Source: Bacteroidota bacterium
GTDB lineage: Bacteria > Bacteroidota > Bacteroidia > Chitinophagales > Chitinophagaceae
Assembly (NCBI GenBank): GCA_018267725.1
Contig: JAFDXY010000001.1
Coordinates: forward strand, 16,144 to 80,143
Length of the DNA stretch: 64,000 nt
Direction: 5' to 3'
The translations under genes were made by a program, and so were the position numbers. Positions within the stretch are counted from its first letter, which is position 1. Every line of letters starts with the position of its first letter. Below the pieces are notes generated by a model. That model saw nothing but the letters and a program-made list of their open reading frames with translations, had not been told where the DNA came from and ran no database searches. Positions 25,375 to 34,817 of this stretch are shown one piece after another.

Positions 25375-26865
25375 CTATAATTCTTTTCTTAATCTTGCTA
25401 CTGGAATATTTAATTGCTCGCGGTATTTGGCAACAGTTCTGCGGGCAATATTGTAACCTTTATCATTAAGCATATCGGTTAAAGTTTCGTCTGCTAAAGG
25501 CTTTCGTTTATCTTCTGCTTCAATTAAATCACTTAATATTTTTTTTACTTCGCGTGTGCTAACTTCTTCGCCACTATCGGTACTTAAACTTTCACTAAAG
25601 AAAAATTTTAAACGATAAGTTCCAAACTCTGTTTGTACAAATTTACTATTGGCAACACGGCTTACGGTTGATATATCTAAATCTGTTTTTTCGGCAATAT
25701 CTTTTAAAATCATTGGCCTCATTTCAGTTTCATCGCCTGTTAAAAAAAACTGCTCTTGGTGGTGCATAATGGCATTCATGGTACTTAATAAAGTATGTTG
25801 CCTTTGTTTAATCATATCAATAAACCATTTGGCTGCATCAATTTTCTGTTTAATAAAAAGTACAGCTTCTTTTTGTCGTTTATCTTTTTTGCTTCCTTTA
25901 TCGTACTCTTTCATCATGTCTTTATAACCTTCGCTAATGCGTAAATCCGGTGCGTTGCGACTGTTTAATGTTAGTTCTAATTTCCCTGCATTGTTAAGAA
26001 TAAAAAAATCGGGAACAATATAATTTTCGGCTTTATTAATGCTGCCAATATTGCCACCGGGTTTGGGGTTTAGTTTTATTATTTGTTGAATAACTTCTTT
26101 TAATTGTTTATCATTTAAATTTAAACCACGTTGTATTTTTTCGTAATGCTTTTTGGTAAACTCATCAAAATATTTATCTAATACTTTAATGGCAGTTTCA
26201 ACACTACCGCCTTCATTTTTTTTTCTGTATAGTTGAAGTAATAAACACTCTTGCAAATTTCTGGCTGCAACACCCGGAGGATCGAATAGTTGAATTTGTT
26301 GTATTAAATTTTCTACTTCTTGCTCGGTAGTAATTATGTTTTGCCTAAATGCTAAATCATCTACAATACTGCTTAGTTCTCTTCTTAAATAGCCATCATC
26401 ATCTAAACTGCCTACTAATTGTTCGGCAATTTTATATTGCCTTTCATCTACATCTAAAGTTGATAATTGATCATTCAATACATCAAAAAAACTACTTTCA
26501 TTTTTTAATGGTATTGTTTTTTTATCGTCTGTTTCAGGATAGTTATCATCACGAGTTTTATAATCTGCAATTTCATCATCTCCTTCATTTACATACTCGC
26601 TAATATCAACATTATCGTAATCTTCTTCGCTGCCATCTTGTTCGTAATCATCTTCTGTTATTTCAAATTCATCAACTGAGTTTGTTTCTTCAGTATCATC
26701 ATTATGTCCTTCTTCTCCTGCTTCTAATGCGGGGTTTTCTTCTATCTCTTCTTTTATGCGTTCTTCAATATTGGCAGTAGGTATTTGCAGCAATTTCATT
26801 AATTGAATTTGCTGTGGAGATAATTTTTGTAATAGCTTTTGTTGTAATGACTGACTTAAACTCAT
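25375..26865 (-). CDS. rpoN: RNA polymerase sigma-54 factor
   Basis: The 496-residue protein has the glutamine-rich region I (SLQQKLLQKLSPQQIQLMKLL), an acidic region II (about residues 45-110), the core-binding region III, and the C-terminal RpoN box ARRTVAKYREQL near residue 476. It directs transcription that depends on enhancer-binding ATPases. None of its activators is encoded in the window. The downstream membrane protein gene follows at a distance of 20 bp. A TAAATTTG element at 26883-26890 may be the -7 box but lacks a properly spaced -33. Confidence 0.97.
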   Translation of the reverse strand: MSLSQSLQQKLLQKLSPQQIQLMKLLQIPTANIEERIKEEIEENPALEAGEEGHNDDTEETNSVDEFEITEDDYEQDGSEEDYDNVDISEYVNEGDDEIADYKTRDDNYPETDDKKTIPLKNESSFFDVLNDQLSTLDVDERQYKIAEQLVGSLDDDGYLRRELSSIVDDLAFRQNIITTEQEVENLIQQIQLFDPPGVAARNLQECLLLQLYRKKNEGGSVETAIKVLDKYFDEFTKKHYEKIQRGLNLNDKQLKEVIQQIIKLNPKPGGNIGSINKAENYIVPDFFILNNAGKLELTLNSRNAPDLRISEGYKDMMKEYDKGSKKDKRQKEAVLFIKQKIDAAKWFIDMIKQRQHTLLSTMNAIMHHQEQFFLTGDETEMRPMILKDIAEKTDLDISTVSRVANSKFVQTEFGTYRLKFFFSESLSTDSGEEVSTREVKKILSDLIEAEDKRKPLADETLTDMLNDKGYNIARRTVAKYREQLNIPVARLRKEL

Positions 26866-27146
26866 AGGGCTTTACCTGCTATCAAATTTATATGCAAACT
26901 AAAGCAAGAAAATGATTAAACAGATTTGTTTATTTGTGAAATTCTTACTAATAAATAAAAAGCTATCGTATTATGTAGTGATTAAAAAAACAACAATATG
27001 ATCCTATGCTTTAAGAATTAAAAATAATTTGTTGAAAAGTAGAACATATTTTATTTAAGTTTTGATTATAGTTAAATTAACCTTTATACTTTATATAGTT
27101 TCAATTATTTTAGCAATCTATAGTTACATCATTAATATTAATTGTA

Positions 27147-28319
27147 ATGAAATTTTTAAACCTGCTGTTTGTAAGTGCAATATTTTGCTTCTTTTCTTTT
27201 GAAAAAGTGTTTAGTCAGCATACACCTGATGATATTGAAAAATATGTAACTCGGTTAAAACAATCTGCGGCTAATCGTGGAGAAGAGACAGCTTTCATGT
27301 CGGCTGGTTCTGCATTTTTGTACGGTTGGGATAATTATGAAATAAAAAAATATGTAGAAGCGTCATGGAAATTTGAAGAGGCAATGAAACTAAAGCCAGA
27401 TAATGCCTATGCTATATATATGTATGCAATTTGTTTGATTAAACAAAATGATAAATATAAAACGGGACAAGCACAACTATTTTTGCAGAAAGCATTTGAG
27501 TTGAATGCATCATTAAGAGAAAGATATAAAAAAGATTTTTTGGGAGGAGTAGCACCTAAACAAACAGTTTTACCTAAATCGAATGTAACTACCGATTTAG
27601 ATGTTTATATAGAGCGAATGAAATATTCAAAAGCTACCGGTGGAGAAGAAACTCGCTTTCTTACACCTGGTTATGATATTATTGGAGGAATAGAATATTA
27701 TGAAGAAGGAAACTATAATAGTGCACAAACTAAATTTGAATTGGCGGTAAAAGCCGATGCTAATAATGCTTTTAGTAATTATATGTTAGCTGTTTCATTA
27801 ATAATACAAGGGAAAAAAAATGAAGCAAAAATTTATTTGAATAAAGCGTTTAGTTTAAATCTATCTTTAGAAAATAGATTAACCAATGATATTGCTATAG
27901 CAACTAAAAAATATGCTGCTTATATAACACAACGTGAGAAGGAAACCTTTGGTAATACTAAAACAAAATCAACTGATAAGAAAGAAACTATTGGCGGCAT
28001 TTTAATTTTTGGAAATTTCACTTGTACACAAACGGTTTATAATGGTAATTATAATTCTCGGGCAGGTGCTTCAACTTTTAGTAATGTTTATAAAGGTAAT
28101 TTTCAATTATATGCTAATGGAACATACAGATGGTTAGATAATGGTTCTACAGGAAAATATAGCTACAATGCTACTTCAGGAGAAATAAAATGGCTTTCAG
28201 GTTATTTCTTTAATACTAAACCACAAGCAACAATTTTTCAACCAAGTAGTAATGTGGCTCAAATTACTATAAACTTTTCTGACTCGTATCGCTGGGAATG
28301 TGGGTGCAATAAAAAATAA
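27147..28319 (+). CDS. Secreted protein with two TPR-like modules and a C-terminal beta domain
   Basis: The 390-residue protein begins with a signal peptide (about 1-23). Residues about 28-135 and 148-252 are two copies of one module: a conserved GEET pair (NRGEETAFM and GGEETRF) followed by TPR-like helices with FEEAMKLKPDNAYAIYMYA or FELAVKADANNAFSNYMLA. Residues about 285-390 form a separate beta-rich domain ending RWECGCNKK, with GTYRWLDNGSTGKYSYN, a pattern seen at the ends of other secreted proteins. I do not recognise a named family. It stands alone. Confidence 0.7.
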   Translation: MKFLNLLFVSAIFCFFSFEKVFSQHTPDDIEKYVTRLKQSAANRGEETAFMSAGSAFLYGWDNYEIKKYVEASWKFEEAMKLKPDNAYAIYMYAICLIKQNDKYKTGQAQLFLQKAFELNASLRERYKKDFLGGVAPKQTVLPKSNVTTDLDVYIERMKYSKATGGEETRFLTPGYDIIGGIEYYEEGNYNSAQTKFELAVKADANNAFSNYMLAVSLIIQGKKNEAKIYLNKAFSLNLSLENRLTNDIAIATKKYAAYITQREKETFGNTKTKSTDKKETIGGILIFGNFTCTQTVYNGNYNSRAGASTFSNVYKGNFQLYANGTYRWLDNGSTGKYSYNATSGEIKWLSGYFFNTKPQATIFQPSSNVAQITINFSDSYRWECGCNKK

Positions 28320-28388
28320 ATTTATTCTTTAGTCATATACAAGAAAATTTGTGTACTTAAAGAAGAAGCAGAATGTAAAATTAGTTAA

Positions 28389-29411
28389 TTATTTCACTTT
28401 TACAGAAACCGCTCCTTCTAATAATTCTTTTACACTTTGTATAAGAATTTCATTTTTTCTTGCTTCAAATACAAACATTCTTTCTTTGGGTAAGCGTAGC
28501 ATGTATTTGTTTCCTTCGGCTAATTTTTTATCAAATGCAGGGTTTAGTTTATTAAATTCATTAATATCCATTAATAAATAATTGGCAACTACTACACTTA
28601 AATATCTACCACTTATTTCTTTAACATCAGTAGTAGCAAGGGTTATAGCATCTAACCCTGTTTCAGTTTTTTGTGCTGCTAAATATTGTTGTGTTTCTTC
28701 GGCAGTCATTGTTGTAATACCACCATCGCCTTCAAAAATATAATGTGTACCAATAAATTTTTTTACATGATTGCGGGTTTCTTCTGGCAATAAAAATTGA
28801 AGTTTCCAAAAATCTCTACTGCCACTTTTTGCAATTGCATTTTTAACTCTGCCCGCACCGCCGTTATAAGCAGCAATTACCAATAACCAATCGCCAAACT
28901 GTTGATATAATTCTTTTAAAAGTTTGGCAGCTACTTGTGTGCTTTTATAATAATCTGTTCTTTCATCTGCATAGCCTTTTACATGCAATCCAAAACGTTT
29001 GCCTTCATAATCCATTAACTGCCAAGGGCCCACAGCACCTGCCCATGAAACAAGATTACTTTGTAAACTACTTTCAATTACACTTAAATATTTTAATTCT
29101 TTAGGCAAATTATATTGTTGAAGAATCATATCGTACAATTCAAAATAAGGTCTGCCCCATATTTTCATTCGTTCATACTCTTTGGTTTCTTTGCGTTTAT
29201 ATTCTTGTACAAACGAAACTGCCATTGGGTTTAATTGTACGTTGCTTAGTTTTCCAGTAACTGTATTTTTTTCTACTAATAAATTTTTAAATACAGATTT
29301 ATCATCTTTTAAAGTATCGGAAATAATATCGGTACGTTGTGCCAATAAGGTGTTGCACAAAAAAGTTATTGTAAGAAGAAAAAAAATTTTATAGTTGTGA
29401 AAACGAAACAT
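28389..29411 (-). CDS. Lytic transglycosylase domain protein (MltD-like)
   Basis: The 340-residue protein has a signal peptide. The SLT-type catalytic domain spans about residues 105-230, with the Glu in VIESSLQSN, then WAGAVGPWQLM and IAAYNGGAGRV. It cleaves the MurNAc-GlcNAc bond with formation of 1,6-anhydro-MurNAc. No LysM repeats follow, unlike E. coli MltD. Its start overlaps the gatA stop by one base (TAATG), so translation is coupled to the long upstream operon. Confidence 0.88.
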   Translation of the reverse strand: MFRFHNYKIFFLLTITFLCNTLLAQRTDIISDTLKDDKSVFKNLLVEKNTVTGKLSNVQLNPMAVSFVQEYKRKETKEYERMKIWGRPYFELYDMILQQYNLPKELKYLSVIESSLQSNLVSWAGAVGPWQLMDYEGKRFGLHVKGYADERTDYYKSTQVAAKLLKELYQQFGDWLLVIAAYNGGAGRVKNAIAKSGSRDFWKLQFLLPEETRNHVKKFIGTHYIFEGDGGITTMTAEETQQYLAAQKTETGLDAITLATTDVKEISGRYLSVVVANYLLMDINEFNKLNPAFDKKLAEGNKYMLRLPKERMFVFEARKNEILIQSVKELLEGAVSVKVK

Positions 29412-30844
29412 TATTTCAGCTCCATCATGTTTTTTGAAAGAGAGAGTAAAGTTAATTCATTAAAATGATTTGCCATTACCTGCAAGCCAAAAGGCATACC
29501 ATTGCTGTGTTTGAATAATGGAATAGAAATTCCTGGAATACCAACAAGATTTGCATAAACAGTATAAATATCTGCTAAAAACATTTCTACAGGGTTATTG
29601 CTTGCACTACCAATTGGAAATGCTGTTGATGGAACGGTTGGAGCTATAACTGCATCAAAAGTTTTAAAAATTTCCTTTGTTTTTGTATATAAAATATTTC
29701 TAACTTGTTGTGCTTTGGTAAAATACGCATCGTAATAACCTGCACTTAATACAAAAGTTCCCAACATAATTCTGCGTTGCACTTCTTTACCAAACCCTTT
29801 GCTGCGTGTGTTTTTATATAAGTCGGTTAAATTATTATTTGTTGGTGTTGAACGGTAACCGTATTTAATTCCATCAAAACGAGAAAGATTGCTGCTTGCT
29901 TCTGCAGTAGTTAAAACATAATAAGTCGGTACAATATATTTTAGTAAATCAAAATCAACAGCTTCTACTTCATGCCCATCATTTTTTAATTGTTGAATAT
30001 ATTGTTGAATAGAATTTTTTATTTCACTATCTAATGCATCGTGTTCTAACATTTCTTTGAAATAAGCAATCTTATATTTTTTGTTTGAAGGGGTATTTAA
30101 GTTTGAATATTCTTCAATAGATTGTTGAGAAACAGTGCTATCAAATTCATCTGCTCCTGCAATGGTTTCTAAAACCAATGCAACATCTTCAACATTATTT
30201 GCAAAAATTCCAATTTGATCAAATGATGATGCATAAGCAATTAAACCGTAACGAGAAATTCTTCCGTAGGTTGGTTTTAAACCAACTATTCCACAAAAAT
30301 CTGCCGGCTGCCTAACACTACCACCTGTATCACTTCCTAAACTAACCATACACATACCTGCTTGCACAGCAACCGCACTACCGCCCGAAGAACCGCCAGG
30401 AACAAGGTTTTCATTCAATGCATTTTTTACAACACCATAAGCAGAATTTTCGTTACTGCTACCCATTGCAAACTCATCACAATTATTTCTACCAATTATA
30501 ATGGCATCTTCTTTTAATAATTTTTCAATTGCAGTTGCATTATAAACAGCGGTATAATTTTCTAATATTTTAGAAGCAGCAGAAACTTTATGCCCTTTAT
30601 AGCATAACACATCTTTAATAGCAACTATAACACCGTGTAATTTTCCTAAAGGCTTGCCTTGTTTTCTTTTTTCATCTAATAACATTGCTTGCTGCAAAGC
30701 ATCAGTTTCAAATACTTCTAAAAAAGCGTTTAAGTGTTGCTTTTGTTTAATTATGTTTAAATAATTGTTTACAGTTGCAACACAACCGTTGGTATTAGCT
30801 GCTAAAAATTGATGATAATTTTTTATGGAAGTGAAAGAAAACAA
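29411..30844 (-). CDS. gatA: Glutamyl-tRNA(Gln) amidotransferase subunit A / amidase
   Basis: The 477-residue amidase-signature enzyme has the Lys-cisSer-Ser triad K77 (VAIKDV), S152 (PGGSSGGSA) and S176 (GSDTGGSVRQP). GatA releases ammonia from glutamine for conversion of Glu-tRNA(Gln). The start appears to be TTG at 30844: no ATG or GTG is available between the upstream stop and the conserved N-terminus. GatB and GatC are not nearby, which is normal in this phylum. It lies between tatC and the lytic transglycosylase. Confidence 0.93.
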   Translation of the reverse strand: MFSFTSIKNYHQFLAANTNGCVATVNNYLNIIKQKQHLNAFLEVFETDALQQAMLLDEKRKQGKPLGKLHGVIVAIKDVLCYKGHKVSAASKILENYTAVYNATAIEKLLKEDAIIIGRNNCDEFAMGSSNENSAYGVVKNALNENLVPGGSSGGSAVAVQAGMCMVSLGSDTGGSVRQPADFCGIVGLKPTYGRISRYGLIAYASSFDQIGIFANNVEDVALVLETIAGADEFDSTVSQQSIEEYSNLNTPSNKKYKIAYFKEMLEHDALDSEIKNSIQQYIQQLKNDGHEVEAVDFDLLKYIVPTYYVLTTAEASSNLSRFDGIKYGYRSTPTNNNLTDLYKNTRSKGFGKEVQRRIMLGTFVLSAGYYDAYFTKAQQVRNILYTKTKEIFKTFDAVIAPTVPSTAFPIGSASNNPVEMFLADIYTVYANLVGIPGISIPLFKHSNGMPFGLQVMANHFNELTLLSLSKNMMELK

Positions 30845-30868
30845 TGTTAAATTTATTTTTATATTAAT

Positions 30869-31720
30869 TTATTCCCATTCTTGTGCAGCCTTGTTATTTT
30901 CTTTTGCTTCAACTCTACGGCAAAGGATAATACTTATCTCATAAAGTAAAATAATGGGCACACTACAAATAATTTGACTTAACATATCTGGTGGAGTAAT
31001 AAAACCAGCTACTACAATAATGGTTAAGTAAGCATATCTGCGAAATTTTTTAAGTGTTGTTGCACTTACTACACCAACTTTTGCTAAAAAGTATAAAACC
31101 AATGGTAACTGAAATGCTAAACCTGAACCTAATGTTAATGGTAATACGGTGTTGAAATAACTGTTGATTGTCCAGATGTTTTTTATTTTTTCATCTAAAG
31201 AAAAATTGGCAAAAAAGTTTATGGTGTATGGAGAGATAACAAAATATCCGAACAAAATACCAATGAAAAAAAGTGTTGATACCCAAAAAATAACACCACG
31301 AGAATTTTTTAATTCTTTTTGTGTTAATGCAGGTTTTGCAAACTTCCAAAATTGCCAAAAAATATAAGGAAAGGCAATAACAAAACCTCCAATTACTATT
31401 ACATTCAAATACACATCAAACTGGCCTGAAACAGTGTTGCTTTGCATTTCTAATTTTATTTCCTTCATGCACAAACTGCTTCCTAATTTTAAATAATTAC
31501 TTACTTTGCATAGTAAAGTATAAGTAGGAAAATCTCCGCGTGTTGGTCCCAATAAAATTCTTTGAACAATAAAGTTATTAAATACGGCAACTACTATGGC
31601 TCCTATGGTTGTAGCAACTACCGATTTAAATAAATGAGAACGTAAAACATCTAAATGTTCAATAAAACTCATTTCTGCTTTTTCAGAAGAATTTGAATTA
31701 TTTTTTCTATTAAACAACAT
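30869..31720 (-). CDS. tatC: Sec-independent protein translocase TatC
   Basis: The 283-residue protein has six predicted helices and the N-terminal MSFIEHLDVLRSHLFKS signature that includes the conserved Glu and Arg involved in twin-arginine recognition. VYLNVIVIGGFVIAFPYIFWQ and LTQKELKN are also typical. It forms the receptor of the Tat pathway with TatA, encoded just upstream. The 87-bp gap to tatA contains a terminator-like hairpin, so expression may fall off here. Confidence 0.96.
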   Translation of the reverse strand: MLFNRKNNSNSSEKAEMSFIEHLDVLRSHLFKSVVATTIGAIVVAVFNNFIVQRILLGPTRGDFPTYTLLCKVSNYLKLGSSLCMKEIKLEMQSNTVSGQFDVYLNVIVIGGFVIAFPYIFWQFWKFAKPALTQKELKNSRGVIFWVSTLFFIGILFGYFVISPYTINFFANFSLDEKIKNIWTINSYFNTVLPLTLGSGLAFQLPLVLYFLAKVGVVSATTLKKFRRYAYLTIIVVAGFITPPDMLSQIICSVPIILLYEISIILCRRVEAKENNKAAQEWE

Positions 31721-31756
31721 TAACGTATTACTTAAATGCCTTATATGAAATATAAA

Positions 31757-31787
31757 ATAAAACCCCGCACAAATTTGCGAGGTTTAT
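31757..31787 (-). terminator. Hairpin between tatA and tatC
   Basis: A 10-bp stem with one mismatch (31760-31769 with 31776-31785) is followed on the minus strand by a T-rich stretch. It may act as a partial terminator or attenuator inside the run of genes. The core CCCCGCA/TGCGAGG matches that of the hairpin at 9511-9540. Confidence 0.55.
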
Positions 31788-31807
31788 TATTTTTTAAACA
31801 AACTAAA

Positions 31808-32041
31808 TTAAGATGTTTGTGAAGAATCTGAATTTTTGTTGGGTTGATCTTTTACTGAGTCTTCAATTTCTTTCTTAACATTATTCTTTGCATCATTAAA
31901 TTCTCTCATTCCTTTTCCTAAACCTCGCATTAATTCAGGAATTTTTTTACCACCGAATAATAGAAGAACAACCAAAAAAATCAGTATCATGTGCTCTATT
32001 GAAAGAGCTAATAATACTAATAAAGAATGTGATGAAAACAT
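31808..32041 (-). CDS. tatA: Twin-arginine translocase subunit TatA/TatE family
   Basis: The 77-residue protein has one N-terminal helix, then the hinge and amphipathic helix FGGKKIPELMRGLGKGMREF, the hallmark of TatA, and a charged tail. TatA oligomers form the export path after TatC binds substrate. It precedes tatC in the same direction. The short length favours TatA over TatB. Confidence 0.94.
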   Translation of the reverse strand: MFSSHSLLVLLALSIEHMILIFLVVLLLFGGKKIPELMRGLGKGMREFNDAKNNVKKEIEDSVKDQPNKNSDSSQTS

Positions 32042-32115
32042 AACTGATTATTTTATGATAATAACAAAAAGGCGAATACTTTATTCTGCAATAAAGGTAC
32101 TTGCTTTCTCTGTTA

Positions 32116-32466
32116 TTAGAATCTTTTTTCTTTAATTCTTGCACTTTTACCACTTCTTTCACGCAAGTAAAACAATTTAGCACGGCGTACTTTACCAGCT
32201 TTGTTTAAAACAACCGAGTCTATATTTGGTGAAAAGAAAGGGAATAAACGTTCTACGCCTACTCCGTCTGAAATTTTACGAACTGTAAAGGTAGCAGTTG
32301 CACCGTGGCCTTGTAGTTTAATAACATCTCCACGGAAACTTTGAATACGCTCTTTACCGCCTTCAACAATTTTATAATTTACAGTAATATTATCTCCACT
32401 TTTAAATTTTGGAAATTCTTTCTTTGCAGTCAATTGCTCGTGTACAAATTTTACGGCTGCGTTCAT
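32116..32466 (-). CDS. rplS: 50S ribosomal protein L19
   Basis: Taken from the ATG at 32466 the protein has 116 residues: MNAAVKFVHEQLTAKKEFPK, then FKSGDNITVNYKI and GKVRRAKLFYLRERSGKSARI, all standard L19 blocks. Another ATG at 32475 would add three residues. Its own -7 element (TACTTTTG, 32488-32495) lies just upstream, so it may be transcribed separately from rny. Trm and rim genes often found with rplS are absent. Confidence 0.97.
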   Translation of the reverse strand: MNAAVKFVHEQLTAKKEFPKFKSGDNITVNYKIVEGGKERIQSFRGDVIKLQGHGATATFTVRKISDGVGVERLFPFFSPNIDSVVLNKAGKVRRAKLFYLRERSGKSARIKEKRF

Positions 32467-32487
32467 AACTAACATTTTTTAGGACGG

Positions 32488-32495
32488 CAAAAGTA
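32488..32495 (-). promoter_or_regulatory. -7 element upstream of rplS
   Basis: The minus strand reads TACTTTTG followed by C, the same box as before rpsF. No TTG is seen at the -33 position. The region upstream is a heptamer repeat. Confidence 0.4.
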
Positions 32496-32502
32496 GGGAA
32501 AA

Positions 32503-32537
32503 GTTTATAATTTCTACTTTCTAATTTCTAATTTATT
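32503..32537. repeat. 7-bp tandem repeat at the 3' end of rny
   Basis: Degenerate units TTTATAA, TTTCTAC, TTTCTAA, TTTCTAA and TTTATTT follow one another up to the rny stop. Same class as the repeats at 57741 and 63371. Confidence 0.6.
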
Positions 32538-34102
32538 TATCTGGCTACGTTTACGGCTCTTTTTTCGCGTATTACGGTTACTTTAATTTGGCCGGGATAA
32601 GTCATTTCTGTTTGAATTTTTTGTGCAATTTCAAAACTTAATTTATCGCTATCACCATCGGTAACTTTATCTGCTTCTACAATTACACGTAATTCACGCC
32701 CTGCTTGTATTGCATACGCTTTTTCTACGCCTTGATATGCCTGAGCTAAATTTTCTAAATCTTTAATGCGTTGTATGTATTGCTGCATCATTTCTCTTCT
32801 TGCTCCGGGTCTTGCTCCGCTAATAGCATCGCAAGCTTGAATAATGGGAGAAATTACATATTGCATTTCCATTTCATCGTGGTGGGCACCTATGGCATTT
32901 ACAACTGCCGGATTTTCACCATATTTTTCTGCAAGTTTAGCTCCTAATAATGCATGGCTTAATTCTGTTTCTTCATCGGGTACTTTACCAATATCATGTA
33001 ATAAACCTGCACGTTTGGCTAATTTAACATTTAACCCTAATTCGGCAGCCATTACTGCACAAAGGTTGGCTGTTTCACGGCTGTGCATTAAAAGGTTTTG
33101 GCCGTAAGATGAACGGAAACGCATTCTTCCTACCATTCTTACTAACTCTTTATGTAAACCATGTATGCCTAATTCTATTACGGTACGTTCACCAATTTCC
33201 ATAACTTGTTCTTCTAATTGGCGGCGTGTTTTATCAACTACTTCTTCAATTCTTGCTGGGTGAATTCTTCCGTCTGCTACCAAACGTTGTAAACTTAAAC
33301 GGGCAACTTCTCTTCTTAACGGATCGAAAGAGGAAAGTAAGATTGCTTCGGGTGTATCATCTACAATTAAATCTACACCGGTAGCGGCTTCTATGGCTCT
33401 GATATTTCTTCCTTCACGCCCAATAATTTGACCTTTTATTTCATCGGTTTCTAAATTAAAAACGGTAACTGTGTTTTCAATGGTTTGCTCGGCGGCAGTG
33501 CGTTGTATGGTTTGAATAACAATTTTTCTTGCCTCTTTATTGGCTTTTTGTTTGGCATCTTCAATAATTTCTTGCTGTAAACTTAAAGCTTGTGTTTGGG
33601 CTTCGTGTTTAAGGCTTTCTACCAATTGTGCTTTAGCTTCTTCGGCAGTTAAATTAGAAATTTTTTCGAGCCTGCGAATATGTTCTTCTTGATGTTTTTC
33701 AAGCTCAGTACGTTTTTGGTTTACTACTTCAATTTGGCGATTAAGGTTTTCTTTTATAACATCATTTTCTTTCAATTGCTTATCTAAAGCAATTTCTTTT
33801 TGGTTGGCAGAAACTTCTTTTTGTTTAATACGATTTTCAGCATCGTTAATTTTACGATTGCGGTCTAATACTTCTTTATCGTGTTCGGCTTTTAATTGTA
33901 CAAACTTTTCTTTAGCCTCCAATTGTTTTTCTTTCTTAATGGTTTCGGCTCTTAATTCTGCTTCTTTTAAAATAGTTTGTGCTTGTAGCTCTGCTTCTTC
34001 TACTTGTTTTTTGGTATTTTTTGCGAATAAAAATTTACCCGCTGCAATACCTGCAATTAGTGATAATGCACCAATTATAATAGATAGGACTATAGGTTCC
34101 AT
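32537..34102 (-). CDS. rny: Ribonuclease Y
   Basis: The 521-residue protein has an N-terminal membrane helix, a long Lys/Glu-rich coiled coil (about residues 30-200), a KH domain with [13 protein letters not shown] near residue 225, and an HD domain with GLLHDIGKV near 365. It is an endonuclease that begins decay of many mRNAs at the membrane. It sits between zapA and rplS within the minus-strand run. Confidence 0.97.
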   Translation of the reverse strand: MEPIVLSIIIGALSLIAGIAAGKFLFAKNTKKQVEEAELQAQTILKEAELRAETIKKEKQLEAKEKFVQLKAEHDKEVLDRNRKINDAENRIKQKEVSANQKEIALDKQLKENDVIKENLNRQIEVVNQKRTELEKHQEEHIRRLEKISNLTAEEAKAQLVESLKHEAQTQALSLQQEIIEDAKQKANKEARKIVIQTIQRTAAEQTIENTVTVFNLETDEIKGQIIGREGRNIRAIEAATGVDLIVDDTPEAILLSSFDPLRREVARLSLQRLVADGRIHPARIEEVVDKTRRQLEEQVMEIGERTVIELGIHGLHKELVRMVGRMRFRSSYGQNLLMHSRETANLCAVMAAELGLNVKLAKRAGLLHDIGKVPDEETELSHALLGAKLAEKYGENPAVVNAIGAHHDEMEMQYVISPIIQACDAISGARPGARREMMQQYIQRIKDLENLAQAYQGVEKAYAIQAGRELRVIVEADKVTDGDSDKLSFEIAQKIQTEMTYPGQIKVTVIREKRAVNVAR

Positions 34103-34223
34103 GCGTTGATTTAAGTTTTAAATAATTCAAAATCTGCTTGTTTGGCTCACACATCATTTTTTATATGAATTTGGTGAGAAAGTAGCGAAGATAATTAAAA
34201 TATAATGTGTATGAAATTGAAAA

Positions 34224-34523
34224 TTACTGTGTAGAGGAAACTGCTTTATCTATTTGATTTTCCATTGCTTGTAATGCTTCTTGTATTTGGTGTTGTTGCA
34301 CCAATTGGGCTCCGCCAGTTTTATTTTGCTCGGTAGCAAACCATAACAATACCATTGAAACATAATCCTGCATATCTTTTCCGGCAAAATTGGTTTTAAA
34401 TTCAATTATTTTATCGTTGATGATTTTAGTAGTTTTACGTACCAATTCTTCATCTTCCGATGCTAATTTTAATCGGTAAGTTCTATCAGCAATTACAATA
34501 TTTACAGGTATTAAATCGGCCAT
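34224..34523 (-). CDS. zapA: Cell division protein ZapA
   Basis: The 99-residue protein begins with LIPVNIVIADRTYRLKLASE and continues with a helical C-terminal half, as in ZapA, which bundles FtsZ filaments. The preceding gene encodes a small coiled-coil protein whose stop is 1 bp away. By analogy with E. coli ZapA-ZapB that neighbour might be its partner, which is unproven. rny follows after about 120 bp. Confidence 0.85.
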   Translation of the reverse strand: MADLIPVNIVIADRTYRLKLASEDEELVRKTTKIINDKIIEFKTNFAGKDMQDYVSMVLLWFATEQNKTGGAQLVQQHQIQEALQAMENQIDKAVSSTQ

Positions 34524-34524
34524 T

Positions 34525-34815
34525 TTATTGTGTATGTAAAAGAGATAAACATTGGTCTATTTCTTTTAGGTAATGATTTATTTTTTGATTGAGTTCTTTT
34601 TTATCTGCTTCGTTTAAATTTTGATTGCCCAATTGTGCTGCATGTAATTTTTGTTGCAGTGTATTTATTTGTTGTTGATAGGATTGATTTTTTTGTAATT
34701 GAATAGCTGCTGCTTTTTTTAAAGACTCATTTTCTTTTTGCAATTGCTTATACTGCTGCAACAATTGCTGCAATTTGCTTTGAAGAGATTGTATTTGATG
34801 ATTAATATTTGCCAA
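34525..34815 (-). CDS. Small coiled-coil protein between pheT and zapA
   Basis: A 96-residue protein that is almost wholly helical and Gln/Lys/Leu-rich (LQSKLQQLLQQYKQLQKENE), with a heptad pattern through most of its length. It starts with TTG at 34815, 2 nt after the pheT stop, and no other start is available. Its stop lies 1 bp from the zapA start, so the two are coupled. Size, composition and position invite comparison with ZapB, but no sequence signature supports that name. Confidence 0.65.
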   Translation of the reverse strand: MANINHQIQSLQSKLQQLLQQYKQLQKENESLKKAAAIQLQKNQSYQQQINTLQQKLHAAQLGNQNLNEADKKELNQKINHYLKEIDQCLSLLHTQ

Positions 34816-34817
34816 AA

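Noticed and set aside
31947..32183. Minus-strand frame between tatA and rplS
   Set aside because: It overlaps both conserved genes in another frame and has no recognisable domain.
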